A stretch of 64,000 nt of DNA from Echinometra lucunter (lineage: Eukaryota; Echinodermata; Echinoidea; Camarodonta; Echinometridae): assembly GCA_029962745.1 (NCBI GenBank), contig CM057151.1:39531136-39595135 (forward strand), in the 5' to 3' direction. The first letter of the stretch is position 1. Every line of letters begins with the position of its first letter. The notes under the pieces are model-generated. The model did no database searches. It worked only from the letters and a program-made list of their open reading frames with translations, and was not told the DNA's origin. This document shows positions 12,672 through 26,092 of the stretch, piece by piece. The position numbers were made by a program, and so were the translations under genes.

Positions 12672-13550
12672 CTGGAATAACAATTATCATTTTAACGACT
12701 TTTTTTTCTTCAGCATCCTGGTAATTAAACACAATCATTCTCTTGACTTTGTACTTGACATTTTGTCAAATATCAACAGTCGCGTTCATGAAATTTCCGC
12801 GAAATAGATTCAAACATATAGCATATGGTAGGGATATACACTCCCTGTATAAAAAGTACTCGAATACACATCCCAGCCCTGTTTGTTATATATTAGTGTT
12901 CACAGAAAGTAAAAAGTTTGTATACATTGATAACTCGAACAAAAACAAAAAGGTCGTATCATTTCAATTAGCGTCCTACGGATAATGGAAGAACAATTGT
13001 CATTTCAATGACATTTTGCTTAATGTCCTGTGAAATTTAAACAATCATTCTCATGACATTGAACTTAACATTTTGTCAAAAGTCATTTAATGAAATTTCT
13101 GCGAAGTAGATTCAAGCATATAACAAATGGTATTGGCAGATAAGCGCTCAATATACAAAGCACTGGAATAAGCATTTCCCGTGATTTCTTTGCGGTTATA
13201 GTGTCACGGAAACTTTGAAAAAGGTTGTGTACCTGGATATCAGAAACAAAATTTGAATAGGTGGGCGCTTTTAGGCCTTATCATTTCACTTAACGTCCTT
13301 GGAAAAACAATTATCCTTTTAAAGATTTTTTTTCAACATCCTTTGGAATTGAAAAAAAAATCATTCTCGTGACATTGTACTTTTGTCAAATAACAACTTT
13401 TGATTTGATGAAATTCCCGCATAAATATCTTTACAATGACAGCACTCGAAAATACATTCACTACATCGTTTGTTGTATTTTTAATTTTCAGAGAAAGTTA
13501 AAAAAAAATGCTGGATACGTAGATAACAGAAACAAAATATAATTGACATG
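12672..13550 (+). repeat. Three diverged ~314-bp tandem copies
   Basis: The word AACAATTATC/AACAATTGTC recurs at 12679, 12992 and 13307, giving periods of 313 and 315. Each copy then has CAATCATTCTC..TGACATTG, TTTTGTCAAA, ATGAAATT(T/C)C(C/T)GCG, GCACT(C/G)GAATA-like and GATAAC(T/A)-(A/G)AACAAAA words in the same order. Divergence between copies is substantial, so the array is old. No conserved frame runs through the copies. Confidence 0.8.
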
Positions 13551-14517
13551 GACTTGAATTTGTTATAGGATATTAATTTTGTGTTCGGCAAACGAATGAA
13601 ATCATAGGTTTCTCAAACAGAATCTAGAAGTATAGTATTCGGGGATATCTAATATTAGAAAACAGCACTACTGAAAACATCATCATCATTATCAAAAACA
13701 ACAACAATAACAAAAACTCTGGATGGCTAAACTGGATATCCTTTCAGTTTTCAAATGTGGTAGACCTATTATCTCTTCTGAATCTTAAAAAATACAGTTG
13801 GTGTAATGAAAGGGTAACTTACTGTGATCATAAATGCTGCGCAAGATATTTTTGTCTGTTTTACTTTTTTCTCAAGCATTGAAAACGATTTTATCTACTA
13901 GATTATGTCATTCATTTAACTTATGCCTCGGATATTTCCTTGAAATGTGAAGAAGAAAAAAAATCGCGATCTTTGCAAGCGAGAGTCTATATCCAGTAGG
14001 TCATTGCACTTATAGCAAAAGGCTGTACTGTATTTATTAGGTTCCCAGTAACAGGAAATATCACGGGATCAAATGTAAATAGTAATCAAACTGATAGTAA
14101 ATTCTGTAAAACTTGGTTTGGTATACATTTCACGGAAAGCGGTTCAAAACTTCCAAATGGTGTATTTCCATTAATAGTTCATGCGTAATGTTTAGCAATG
14201 CAATAAAGTTAAATTATATTCTGAAGATTACGTATGCATTGTAATGATTCATTGCACCATGATCAACTCTGTACTGTGTATATATAGTTGTTTTTGTTGT
14301 TATTTTGCGTGTTTCGTTTCCTTTTTTTTACGAAACGCATTTTAACTTATACTTTTACCCATGCAATGCCACATAAATTCATTGTTAGATTTAGAATGCG
14401 AAAAAAAAAAAAACCCAACAGTGGCGTATCCAGCATAGGAATAGTCGTGTACGCCCCTCCTTTGTTTAAAGACCACTTCATTCAAAATTGCTCTGGTACC
14501 CCCTTTCCCCTCTCCTC
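13551..14517. other. No gene recognised
   Basis: AT-rich sequence. At 13800-13880 the minus strand has an open stretch of ~20 codons ending at a GTAAGT donor, too short and without a good acceptor to call. CAGTGGCGTATCCAGCAT at 14421 resembles the ends of a dispersed repeat (compare 19422-19797). Confidence 0.4.
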
Positions 14518-14543
14518 CCCCTCCCCCTCTCTCTCCCCGCCCC

Positions 14544-14607
<64 letters not shown>
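14518..14607 (+). repeat. (CT)n microsatellite
   Basis: Pyrimidine tract grading from CCCCTCT into pure (CT)n. It creates long artefactual Ser/Leu or Arg/Glu frames. Confidence 0.9.
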
Positions 14608-14614
<7 letters not shown>

Positions 14615-14619
14615 GAGGG

Positions 14620-16537
14620 GATTCCAATCATGGATATGCCAGGCAGGACCAAAGATATTATTATGATTTGGTGCATACTCACTTTACATCGATCCATGAT
14701 ACTGGTCCTATATTTTATGTGATCTTTTCATTGAAGCCTTCACTATAAACATCCATTCACGTATACCCTTCATTACTGTCAAATAACGCCCTCGCATGTT
14801 GGCAACACAACTACATCTCGACAGAACAAAATAATATACGACCCCTGCGCCAAAATCTTCACATTGGTATCGTAAATCATGATCGAAATACATATTATCA
14901 CCGTGACATTACAACATGAGTCATCGCATGGGGTTATCCGATATTACAAAGCTAAAATCGAAAGTGGAAGGTCCTACGTTGTACGCTGTACGTTAGAGGA
15001 AAATTATTATGCGCAAAGTCGTGGCAATTGGAGATATAGGAGTTATAAAAACCTATGTGGTGCATGGGACGAGGAAGGGAGAAAAACTGGTGAAAACACA
15101 GTAATCATGAGAGAGAGATAAATAACTAAAGAGATACAGATTAGTACGTACATGAAGCCAGCGTATTAAGAGAATGTATTTATATGGCGGGGGGGGGGGG
15201 GTGAGGGATGTCATGTTTTGGGTTATATAGATACGTGGCGTCAATCTATTTTCGGGGGGGGGGGGCAATCACATTGATCAGAAACACAGACTGCATAGAA
15301 CTGAACGGTACATGTCGAAATGTTATTAAGGGAATGACCCAAATGCCAAATGGCCCCTCCCCCTCCAGATACAGGCTACAACCCCGTCCTGGAGGATACA
15401 AAATACTATAGATTTCTGCGGATTTCTCTTTATATGTCAGGTTTCCTTCCTTCCTTGTTTTATTTAAGATAAAGTAAACCCCTTTATCCTTACTTGTACC
15501 TAAAACTTGAATAAAAACTATCATTATTGAGGTTTACCATTGGAATAAATCTTGACATTGACCTAAATGGTCCACAGCTACGCTGGTTTGTGGTATTATG
15601 TTAAATAGGCCTAGGTCTTACCGGTGACAGAACTTTAACAGAACAGAGCTTTGTGCTAGTATTTCCATTTTCCAATGATTAAGAAAGTGTGGTTTCTTCG
15701 GGGTTCATTTGTTTGTTTTCATTCAAAGAATACAATACGGACTGTACAATGTCGAAAAGAATTAAAGATTTTGTTCTCCAGTTAGATTACGATATCATAC
15801 ATGACTTAGTATCACACATATTGTCATCAGCAAATTAGCATTAGAATTAGCATATAACAAATTTAATCAAATAGATACAAGCAGTAGATCGTAACATCAC
15901 AAGCACAATTGGCCTGGCTTTAAAAGTACTGTGCAGCTTGACGAATTCTCTATATTCCAACATCACAATGCATTGACGTTTGACTGTCAGATTTTCATTT
16001 TTAATCATTTTGCTCTTCAGAATTAACTCTCTTGATATCATTATACATATCATCTCATCCTAGAAGGATGGTTAAGGGAATGGCCTATACCATTTACCGT
16101 TTATACAATCATTGTATAAACGACTTGTGGTTTCTTTTACACGGAGGAACTATACGATACACATACCGCATTCTTCCTCACGTTTTTGCATATAATTCAA
16201 AGCTGACTCATTCTTTGCGGTTTGGTGAAGCGATTTTGACATGATTTTATATGTCAAAATACTAAACAATAGCATAGCTTGGAGATGCGTATACAATAGA
16301 AGGCCAATTCTGTTTCGCCTTTTAAACTTTGTTATTTTGTTTTGATTCCTCACAAATCCAGTGACTCAGTTATTGCTGGTACATGAAATATTTTCATTTT
16401 GCACAATGACTGATGATAATGTTTTTAGTATGCAGATACATACACGTCAATTATCGTACGTCGATAAATGTAGCATAAGGAAGATAGGACAATTTGATTT
16501 CATTTGTAATTAAATGATTCATTCATTATTAACCAAC
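14620..16537. other. No gene recognised; two G-runs
   Basis: G-runs of more than ten bases occur near 15184-15201 and 15255-15266. No exon-like block is convincing; the minus-strand stretch before TTTACC at 15526-15532 is open for ~25 codons but lacks a good acceptor. Confidence 0.4.
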
Positions 16538-16769
16538 TACACTCTAAATAAGGTTTACCCAACCTGCCCAATGTTGGGTTAAAAGGGAACATGCATGTTT
16601 GTTGGGTAAATAATACTAAATACTGTATAAAATTTACCCAATGTTGCGTTTAAATTTACTCATAAGACATGCATTTTACCTAACATGGGACAAAATTTTA
16701 CCCAACAAACGTGCATGTTCCCTTTTACCCAATATTGGGTAAATTTTCACTCAACTTTTTTAGAGTGTA
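16538..16769. mobile_element. MITE-like palindrome, TA-CACTCTAAA ends
   Basis: The left end TACACTCTAAA mirrors the right end TTTAGAGTGTA. Inside, TTTACCCAA...CCCAATGTTGGGTTAAAAGGGAACATGCATG pairs with the right-hand arm, giving arms of ~70 bases around an AT-rich centre. The flanking TA and the ends shared with 9993-10165 mark it as a non-autonomous DNA element. Confidence 0.8.
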
Positions 16770-17470
16770 TCATCATTACCATATATCGATACACATTGTT
16801 ATCACACTCATAATTCTTATTTGGAATTACTGCGCCACTCGATTAACGAGGAAATCCTTATTTTATTAGGACATTGCCAGCTAAAAATCTTCCAAGATGT
16901 TTTGCGTTTTATCCCCCTGACAATATTACCCCCAAATAGTATTGTGTCTTCTATCATGATCATTACTGCATTTAAAGTGTACCGTATATAATTATTGATC
17001 AATAATTAATGGCAGTGAAATTGTCTTCCAGTCAGCCAAGTACTCGACAATACTAATTTATTCTATAAGCGCAGTATACGTATATAGACAAAGTTCTTTC
17101 TCTCTCGCTATTTAATGCAGGATGAAATCGAAAACTCTCGGAACTCTTAAAAACTAAGGAGGATTTCTTGTTACGATCGAGGGGTATCAATGGAAACATT
17201 GCTCGAGCTCGAATGTTGGTATTCCGTTTCGGAAATCGAAGCTAGCGTGCCAGACACTCTCGGGACAGACCAGTCTGTAGTGCAACAGAATCCCAGATCG
17301 AATCTGAGTAGACCAGTTGTACCCTCAGTATCTGTCTATGGATGATATCACATTTCTCTTCATAATGGATTTGAAGATATAGCTGAGTTTTACTTTTCTT
17401 TTTTAAACACACATGCACACGTTGGTAATAATATGCCTATAGCACGTTAATTTATTTGATATACGATAAA

Positions 17471-17585
17471 AGAGCAATGTAGATAAAATGCCTTGCTCAA
17501 GGGCATAAGTGCGCTGCCGGGGATCGAACCCCCGATTCTCGCGTCTCCAGTCAAGCGCCTTAAACCACTGGACCACGTTACTGCC
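17471..17585 (-). mobile_element. tRNA-derived SINE, short copy
   Basis: On the minus strand the copy starts at 17585 with an A-box-like GGTCCAGTGG and a B-box GGGTTCGATCCCC. It continues into GCCCTTGAGCAAGGCATTTTA, which corresponds to the TGTCCTTTGGCAAGACATTA body of the SINE at 10465-10774. It appears truncated after this body. Not a functional tRNA. Confidence 0.75.
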
Positions 17586-17904
17586 TATAAATGGGACTGC
17601 ACTGAGAAAGAAATGCGCAAACATATTGGGAAAGGCTGATTGTGGGGTCCACATAAAAATAATGATTGATTGTGAGATTTTTTTAAGCTTGCTGAAGATC
17701 AATAGCAGAAAAATTTGCTGAAGATTAAAAACATAGAAAGACAATGAACAAAGAAAATTAGTGTATTGGGCTACACACGACTAGTATCAGACTTGGTCCA
17801 AAAGTTAAACGGTCATTGTATTTGGAATACTTCAATTTGGAAAATTTCAAGAGTAATCATATTCATAAGACGTTGTTGCAAAGACATTCTTCCATGGATT
17901 CTTC

Positions 17905-18092
17905 AAAAGCGCGATAAAAACTACTTTCCAAAAATCAAGGCAACTTCAGTTGCCCTGTCTATCACCTTTAGAAATGTGTGGACTTTACAATGATGGCTTA
18001 TTACGTAATCCGAACATGATTTGTATGGGCAGTACTGTAGACTTTCGAAATTGCACTTGAGTTGATTTTCGAAAGTAGTTTTTATCGTGTTC
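17905..18092. repeat. Inverted repeat, MITE-like
   Basis: CGATAAAAACTACTTTC near 17911 is mirrored by GAAAGTAGTTTTTATCG at about 18073-18089, with similarity extending inward (AAAATCAA / TTGATTTT). The arms are ~30 bases and the span ~180. No target duplication is obvious. Confidence 0.65.
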
Positions 18093-19421
18093 AAAATAAA
18101 ATAGATGATTAAATGAATGTTTACATGAATGAATTAATGAACAAATAAATAAACACATACACAAATAGCCTGAAAATTAATCTTTCTCCTCAAAACTTAA
18201 CCTTTTCCTTTAAAGGCATTTTCTAAAACTATGGACCTTCTGAATTTGTTTTATCAACTAGACCTCTGTCATGTACGGGCCATGAGTATCGTCTAGGGTC
18301 TAGTCTTTAGGCATTATGGCACTGGTACCACTGGGGCTTGGAGTGCAGAGAGGACGTGTTCTCCTTTGTTTCCCCTTTAATCAGTATCGTAACGACATCA
18401 CATAGTTTTATTGGTCTATTTTGTACTAAAAAGGTGCCCCGCCCCCCAACTCAGTCCCCTCCAAAAAGGGACATAATTGCTTTGGGTACATTCATTCATA
18501 CATCTCTGAGATTTCTCAGATTCTACTTTGATCATTCCTGAACGTCTTGCAACTTTTGGTTAGATTTTTGTATGATGTTCGTATTATATATTGACACCAT
18601 GCAAAATCATTGCTGTGGCGATGATAATGCAAGTTGTTGTATACTGGAAATCGTGAGCACTCGAAATGTCAGATAGAAATATTAAATGAGGAAAGGAAAA
18701 AGGAGAAGTCTTGCGTATCAGCCAAGTTACTTTTAGCTACATATGGAACAAGAGTGCTACAAGGATATGAAGTGGCTGAACAGATTCAAGGGAAAGATCA
18801 CTTGAAAATGTTGTTTCAAATAAGCCGGGAAAGAATGATATAAAACATCTTTGAATGTCATCAATACGATTTCATTTAAGTGGAGCAAAAACGGGAGAAA
18901 AGACGTACAACGTGCCTTTTGTAAAGAAGAATTACATACTCAATATGGTGAAGACAAAAGGATAAGGTAGACGAAGAACTCCCAAAAATGGATCAAGACA
19001 AAAAAAGTGGCATGAAGCTCTCCGTCACATTCCCTTAAAAGGGCAAACATGAATACGGTCAAGAGTGAACCGATACCCTCACTGGGACTCCATCCACTTT
19101 GCTCAGTTTACAAGCGGAAGAGATACGATCTATCACTTGATAATACCCTCCTTACATTCTCATGCGCCTTAATATAAGTTTCAGCATTTTAAGTCAACTC
19201 GAAGCAGACAGAAGCCAAAGTCATAGCAGAAAGGAATTTGTCTGACGAGTTGCACGACAGGTCGAGGATCGAATCAACGCTTCATGACTGAACAGACATG
19301 TGGCTCTTTTCTGACAGCATAAATGGAACGGTTTCATTTGCAATATTGCATAGTTGAGAGATTGAGTTTTTGTCATGATTTCAGACGATATAAGCTTGAT
19401 GACTAGATGTGGCAAACAATC
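18093..19421. other. No gene recognised
   Basis: No paired splice sites around an open block. The open frame at 18634-18843 reads through A-rich sequence with no recognisable motif. Confidence 0.4.
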
Positions 19422-19797
19422 ACCGGCGTAAATCCGTTTTTAGGATGGGGGGGGGGGGGGGAATGATCACCTTTTTTGCCATTTTTTCCCCGTGAACTCA
19501 CACTTAAGTATACACACACACCCTCATTCACCCGCGCAGACCCCCACACACATTGTTAGTTTGCGAGCGTGCGAAGCGAGCGAGCGAAAAATAACCACAT
19601 TTATGGTTTTTAAGAGCATTCAAATAAAAATTCCACGATATGACCGTCATTTATGACATTTTTATACAAAATTCACCATTTCTTTCTTAAAATTAGGGGG
19701 ATATTTGTACACACCATCCCCCTCTCGAAAATGTGTGTGTGTGCGTGGGGGGGGGGGGGGATATATCCCCATCCCCTCCTGGATCTACGCCAATGCA
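19422..19797. mobile_element. Palindromic repeat with G-runs and GCGAGCGAAGCG-type core
   Basis: The ends GGCGTAAATCC (left) and GGATCTACGCC (right) are inverted. Just inside lie G-runs at 19447-19461 and 19747-19760, and the centre has GCGAGCGTGCGAAGCGAGCGAGC. A related core with flanking G-runs occurs at 23633-23800. I read these as one dispersed non-autonomous family. Confidence 0.5.
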
Positions 19798-20637
19798 AAC
19801 AATGATTCGTAAGCTAAATATGCCACAACACCATATGGGATAGTGATACAAAGAATTATTGGGATATAAGCCTTAACCTTTAAAAAGGATATTGATTATT
19901 GTTTCTATTATCCTGCAAAATGAACTCCAAGCGACTAAAAGTTTCTAGTTTTCTTGATTTTACAAAATATTTTTTGCCATTTAGCAGTTATAATCTAAAT
20001 TTACACACATTTTTGACATTCGTTGTGTATTCTATATATTTTCCATGGGTATATAACAGACTCGTACAGTATTCTCATCTGATTTTTCTTCGAATTTAGC
20101 ATCACCAATAATTACCAGTCTCCGGATCCACTTCCAAGCGGAAAGATCGAACAGGTTGCATCATTGGCATGCCGCCATTTTGAATATTGCCAATTGGAGC
20201 AATACCAGCAAATGACATCGTATAAATTATACTGATTGGATGTGCGAGCGTCATGTGTTGAAACACATGAATGATTCAATCATATTATGCGGTATTTGAA
20301 GAAATGAAACGGAGAAGGGTTAGGAATTGCATTGGTGCGGAGACAAAAGGCTTCGACGCTTTAGCATGTTGGGAGAGGGTGAGAAGAAGAGGCGGGGTGA
20401 ATATACACGTGCCTAAAACCAACACAAACCCATGTTGTTATGAAGTGTGATATACATATATTTCGTTTACTTGGTATTTGAGGCTTGAAGCATCAGCTTA
20501 TCAGCCAATCTCGACAATCACAACACTTAATGTTGGTAAGGGGTATTGAGAGGATGGTGGTGCCAATGCTTTTCAAGTTCAGATCTGTTCAAAGCCATTG
20601 ATGATGCTTGCATGGACTGTCTATTTTGGTAGTCCAT

Positions 20638-20742
20638 GGGCCCTCTTGCAACTTGATTTTCAACCAATCAGAATTGAATATTTGGAACTTGAGATCAACT
20701 TTTTGAGTTGGGTTTAATCGCAACGTTTTATGCAAGAGGGCC
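20638..20742. mobile_element. Short palindrome with GGCCCTCTTGCA ends
   Basis: GGGCCCTCTTGCA at the left is mirrored by TGCAAGAGGGCC at the right. The interior contains CAACCAATCAGAATTGAATAT. The span is ~105 bases. Typical MITE geometry, although the flanks do not show a clear target duplication. Confidence 0.6.
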
Positions 20743-21535
20743 TGTTGTTTATGGATCGAAAGTAGGACTTCTGCCTAGCATTTTGTCTTACAGTGAGGCT
20801 AATTGGCAACTTTGAAGTTGTGACCTCTAGTCTTGGATGGAATCGAGATCAAGAAACCTCTATTGGTGCAACTAAAAAGCCCATCACGTCAACTCGACAA
20901 CAAACTACTTCTAAAATGATGTTTATGTAGTATTATGAGAGTTATACACGGTTGACAGTGAGATCATGCAATAAAGGTAAAAAGGTTGGGGCAATGTTCT
21001 GATATCAAATTTGAACTATTTCCCAACTATATTGAACGGAGAGATTTTTGCATGGCTGACGCGGTTACCAATAACCGGTATGGTTCATGGTTCTGAGAAA
21101 TTTTGTATAAACTAACTTGATTTATTATACCACCGCACCAACTGACAAGAATATTTATGTTATAGAGAATGATAAACGTCATCCCCGGTGTAGCACATAT
21201 GCCAACGACAAATTTAAAAAAAAGTAATGCAACATCATCTTTTCTTTGCAAAGAGGATACAGTGAACTTCTCCATCTTAGAAACACATTGATCACTCCCA
21301 GGAATTTTTTGAACTCCGTAACTTGAGTCACTTTGGAAACATAATAGTGCAATGATGTAAACAAGCTATCCAAAAAAAAATATGGAAAATGTGCATATAT
21401 GACAATCATACCACATTACAACTAATGATTTGCATACAATGATATAAAGTCAAATGAATAAATTATGTTTTGATGCCATTGTCGATGCCAGATTAAACCA
21501 TTCATATAGTATGTGTATGTTTTTTATATACTCAC

Positions 21536-21625
21536 CAACCATGAAGACTGCCGAATTTATTTTGATATCCATCTTGAGTAGTCCTTAAATCCGCTGGATT
21601 CTCTACATAAAACACGGGTACAGAG
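21536..21625 (-). CDS. Candidate internal exon, unrecognised protein
   Basis: The minus strand shows a pyrimidine-rich acceptor (GGCTTCCTTCCAG) immediately before 90 bases that are open as 1 + 29 codons + 2, then a strong donor GTGAGT. The peptide starts SVPVFYVENPADLRTTQDGY and goes on QNKFGSLHG. Composition and length look like a genuine internal exon, but I do not recognise the family. The entry phase fits the end of the small block at 26427-26466. If read from an in-exon ATG at 21572-21570 instead, the frame gives only 12 codons, which is less convincing. Confidence 0.4.
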
Positions 21626-23012
21626 CTGGAAGGAAGCCACTAACAAATTAATATAAAACTTAACACCGCATCAACACTCTAGGCATGTTCTTGGTATTCC
21701 AATCCACACTTTCAGTATGTAACTCTGGATCAATACTCGGACTCTTAGGATTAATTTTCTTCTTTCCTCGCTTAATACTACCTCTCCTTTGATCCTCTTG
21801 GTTTAACTTTTTCTAAAATCCAGAGAAGACAAAAAGCGAAAAAGTGGTCTATGAGGTTGGTGTTGTCTCGCAAGCACTCGGACTCTCACGACCAAGTTTA
21901 CATGAAGAAACTCCGCCTCCCCCTGGGCATTAGCTGGCGAAACCAATTTGTCTTGCAATCGTAATCCAAGATGTGCCAAGTTTTTGACAAGAACTGTTTT
22001 TACGAAAAGGAATAGTTTGTGATCTCAGATGTATAAAGCCAGAGAACGTCAAGCCAACGGCATTACAAGCAAAATATCTTGTAAATTCAACAAGAAGGCT
22101 TTTGCCATTGGCAGATCCCATAAACCACTTGATTGTGGAATGAATATTAATTGATCCGGGGTGTCAGACTGGTAGAAACGAAATAGTCGATGGTTGACAA
22201 TAAACAAACGAACAAACTAGCGAAGACGAGTCAAAAGATACAAATCTTCCACTTAATACACGACAAACATAATCAAAGTTGTAAGACAAAACATTCAACG
22301 ATGGTGGGATAAGCGAAAATCAAATTTCACAATCTCACGAAAGGGGTATAATGCTCAGAATAAAACAAAACATTTATCGCGGATGGACAAACGAGGTCAT
22401 TATATTCTTAACGAAATTGCTCCAGTGTGGATCATAACAATACATGTGTACCACTCTTACGCGTGTCAAACATTTTCTGCAATCCCCGACAGGGAGGAAA
22501 AAATGAGTTGGATTTCAAGTTCAGCGAGTTCTTCGAAAAAAATATGCCAAATAGACTTTGTGTCGGCGAATATGACAGGTAGAAGAGTTTCTCTATCGTA
22601 TAGGCGAGTCGATAAGTCACAGAGGGGTGTTCGTGTGTGCAAGAGGGCTTGACAGTTTTGGATAACTGGTGGCTATATCAAAGTGGACAAAATGCGAGTC
22701 TAAAATCCCCGTTACATGCTTTTCAACCAGCGACACATTTTACAAAATGGGAAGAGGGACAGTTTGTGTAATGTTCTTGATCCTGTGCAGGGAAAACTTG
22801 TCTGTCTCTCCCTCCTCTCTGGTAATAAACGCTTCCTACTTTGTCAGAGGTTACACTGTATGTTTTACAGGGCTAGCTCGGGTTGTCTGACATCATTTCC
22901 GTAAAATAGTCTCTAACCTGCTATGATTCATCGGGAATGAAAACGACGTACAGCTTTCACCAGGGTTTTCCAATTTTGATTTCATGATTTTCATTTTCTA
23001 CTGGAGAAAAAT
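21626..23012. other. CpG-richer stretch, no gene recognised
   Basis: Between about 22140 and 22640 CpG dinucleotides are clearly more frequent than in surrounding DNA (for example GTCGATGG, GCGAAGACGAG, TATCGCGGATGG, GGCGAGTCGATAAG). This could be a promoter or other lightly methylated region. A minus-strand frame at about 21930-22160 is open but has no recognisable domain or clear splice sites. Confidence 0.35.
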
Positions 23013-23116
<104 letters not shown>

Positions 23117-23345
23117 TAAGTATGAAGCTGTAAAGAGATACTATCTACATTTTGTCCTGACGTTGCAGCACGGACTGTGTTTTTCGACTTCTTAAAAGGG
23201 GTGTTGTATTGTGGTTATCAACATCATAAATCTTTAATGATTTCAACTATGTGGGGAAAAGGGGCAGTGCAAGTTACAATATTCTCAATTAAGTACTCTA
23301 GATTTATACCATCTAAATCTGAGAGTAGGACAATGCAAGTTAAAG

Positions 23346-23521
23346 AGGGGGAGGAGGAGGAGGAGGAGGAGGAGGAGGAGAAGGAGAAGAAGAAGAAGAA
23401 GAAGAAGAGAATGGACTGAGGATGAGGAAGACGAAGAGGATCAGGAAGAGGAAGGAAAGGTACTCGAGGGTATAAAAACGGGTTGGAGAAAAGATGGTAA
23501 TGATGATGATGATGATGATGC
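23346..23521 (+). repeat. GGA/GAA tract and (GAT)n
   Basis: (GGA)n passes into (GAA)n at 23346-23412, followed by a mixed purine stretch and (GAT)n at 23501-23521. The poly-Glu, poly-Ser and poly-Pro frames here are artefacts. Confidence 0.9.
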
Positions 23522-23599
23522 ACAACAACAGCAAAAAGGGAGCAAAATCTATTTTCAAATTGCTCCATGGAATTGACACAACAAGGGTCGATCGTCAGA

Positions 23600-23800
23600 C
23601 CTCAAGGCCCTAAGCAGGAATTTTTTTCCCGGTGGGGGGGGGGGGGCAAGAATATGTTCAATATTTGAGGGAATACACAAGCAAGGGAGCGAAGCGCCCG
23701 AGGAGGAGCTTTTATGATCTGATGCAAACGTTTGGGAAATTTGCAATAAAAAAAAGTAGGATTTTTTTTGGGAGGGGATTTCGGGGGGGGGGGGCAACTG
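23600..23800. repeat. G-run repeat related to 19422-19797
   Basis: G-runs at 23633-23646 and 23784-23794 flank AGGGAGCGAAGCGCCCGAGGAGG, the same layout as the element at 19422-19797. Terminal inverted repeats are not clear in this copy. Confidence 0.4.
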
Positions 23801-25562
23801 TTCCCCTTGCCCCCTTATGTGCGTACTGCCATGTCAGACTTCAACTATCTTGCGAGGATATTGGCATGTTTTGACGATGATCCTGTAGAAGCAGGGCGAT
23901 AATGCTTTCCCAGATTGTAATCATCCTCCCCGAAGATTTCATGTCACTGATAAAAGTGCACCATCATTGCTTTCTCACAATACAAAGCTTGATGACATCA
24001 TTTTGAAAGAGAAAACAATTTCTTACTTGAACCATTGCATAGGTTGATTAAAGCAAGCTGATGATTACGCTTCTGATAGAGGGCTGTGACGCACCAGCCC
24101 CCTCCCTTCCCTTCCCCTAAGGAAAAAAAAAGAAGAAGAAGAAAGATAAACGTAAGACGAGAATATAATCAAAAACTTGTTTAGGCATTTACTTCATAGA
24201 AGCGATGCCAAATTTAGCATGGAAAATATTTTACAAACCACATTCCACAAAGCAAAGTTTTTGCCGATATATTATCTTTGTCGTTTAAGCCCTCCATATT
24301 ATCTTTACTGGAAAGAAGAACCCTGAAAACTTTGTCTACAATGAAGACTGACTGATATTTTCATCTTGGGAAAATTAAATGTTTAGTCTTATTCCTAAAC
24401 GTAGTAGGTGGGATACGCAACGAATTACTTCCCAAACTCTTCCGCTGCTGCTTGGTATAGCTATACGCTCCCTCGAATTTTCCTTCTAGTCAAGAAATCG
24501 CTCTTTAACACATTCCCTCACAAGGAGAGAATATAGGACTAAGAAGGTATCTGATGCACCAGCCCTTGCTAACTGTTCAATGAGTCATAACTTTTGACAA
24601 CAAAGATTGGGGTATTTCATGCATGGCAGACATCAAGTTTTCAGAGTTACATCATAGTTTTTTTTCAAGCTGGGGTGTATAAGATTGGGGTGTTTGGAAA
24701 AAAAAATCATCATCATTACTATTAAACCCGAACCGAACCTACACATTGAGTATGGCCACCCCAGTTCAAATTCAAGTTTTAATTTCGACATTCCATTAAA
24801 GTTTATCAGGAAAAACAAAAATAAACGATTATAAACAATGGCATATTAAACAGATTATAAAAAAATAGGTGCAACTATTCTTAACATATAATATCAAAAG
24901 ACAAAGAAAAGCCGTATTCAGCTGGCACACAGTGCCTGGTTCACCTTTAGAAAATCTAGTCACAAATGACTGCGTGGAGATGGAGAGAGTGCACATCACC
25001 GTTGTCACTATACAGTGCGGAAATATGAACCAAGTAACTGGTTGGTAATAAACCACGCTTCCCTGGAAAGCACTGCCGTTGTGAAAGTTCCAGCACTGCT
25101 GCCTTTGTCATGCAGGATTATGATCATGCTCATGGTAAAGTTTGTAACCTTAACCTTACAGCACTGAACAATACAATTGTGCATGTGATGACATAACCTT
25201 AAAGAGAGGATTGGTAATAACCGAGGTATTTGAGGAGTAAAGGAAATGAGAGAGGAAAAGATTTGTGCGGTCGGGTCAAGGTGTTTAAGTGATAGTCAGC
25301 GATAGAGGCAGAGACAAGCAGCCGATCATGATGCTTCATAATAGAATTATGACAAGCAATAGTTTGGTTCAAGCTAAACTTTTTGTTTATGGTAATACAT
25401 GAGAAAACAAAAAATATGGTGACCTTTCACTTTGAATTGTCATCGAAGAATAGTAGAAAATGAAGGAGAGGAGAAAAAAAAAAGACTATGTCATTGGCAC
25501 AGGAGAAGAAGAAGCAGCTAAAGAAATACAAAAAAAAATAATGTTAGAAGAAATCTTAAGAA
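23801..25562. other. No gene recognised
   Basis: AT-rich with A-rich and AAG-rich patches (24121-24150). No exon candidates with convincing splice sites and coding content. Confidence 0.4.
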
Positions 25563-25660
25563 CGAGGAGGAGGAGGAGGAGGAGGAGGAGGAGGAGGAGG
25601 AGGAGGAGGAGGAGGAGGAGGAGGAGGAGAAGGAGAGGAAGGAGAAGAAGGAGAAGGAGG
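25563..25660 (+). repeat. (GGA)n microsatellite
   Basis: Nearly pure (GGA)n of about 65 bases followed by GGAGAA-type purines and a G-run at 25687. Frames through it (poly-Arg, poly-Leu, poly-Ser) are not genes. Confidence 0.95.
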
Positions 25661-26092
25661 AACATGGGGTTATGGAGAGCTGAAATGGGGGGGGGGGGGT
25701 GATTGGAAGGGAAAAAGGAACAAGGATAAGAAGTTGATGAGAATCCACCAAACCCGGATTGGTATTTCTTCATTCAAATTTCATCAACTTAATTAACTGG
25801 AACCCCTCCTTTTGCCTTGCAAGATGCCAGTGGATGCCCCCTCAGTGGCTGAACTGGATATGCCACCGAATAAAGAGGTCAGATAGGAGTTATAGGAGTT
25901 CAGGAAGAAGTGAAGAAGATAAGAAAAAGTAGGAAGAATAGAGTGGAATAGTGGAAGATGGAATAAAAGAAAATACAGAATATTTGCCAGTTGTGCAATG
26001 TTTTAGTTTGGGGGCGGCAACCCTATCCCACAGCTGCAGCAACATCGCGATCACGATATCCCTTCAAAATAAAACAGCCACGCATAAAGAAA

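Noticed and set aside
17515..17585. tRNA gene (minus strand)
   Set aside because: Same reasoning: a tRNA-like SINE head with the family-specific body after it.
21930..22165. Minus-strand open frame containing KWFMGSANGKSLLVEFTRYF
   Set aside because: No known domain, no convincing splice sites, and open frames of this length are expected by chance; kept only as context for the CpG-rich stretch.
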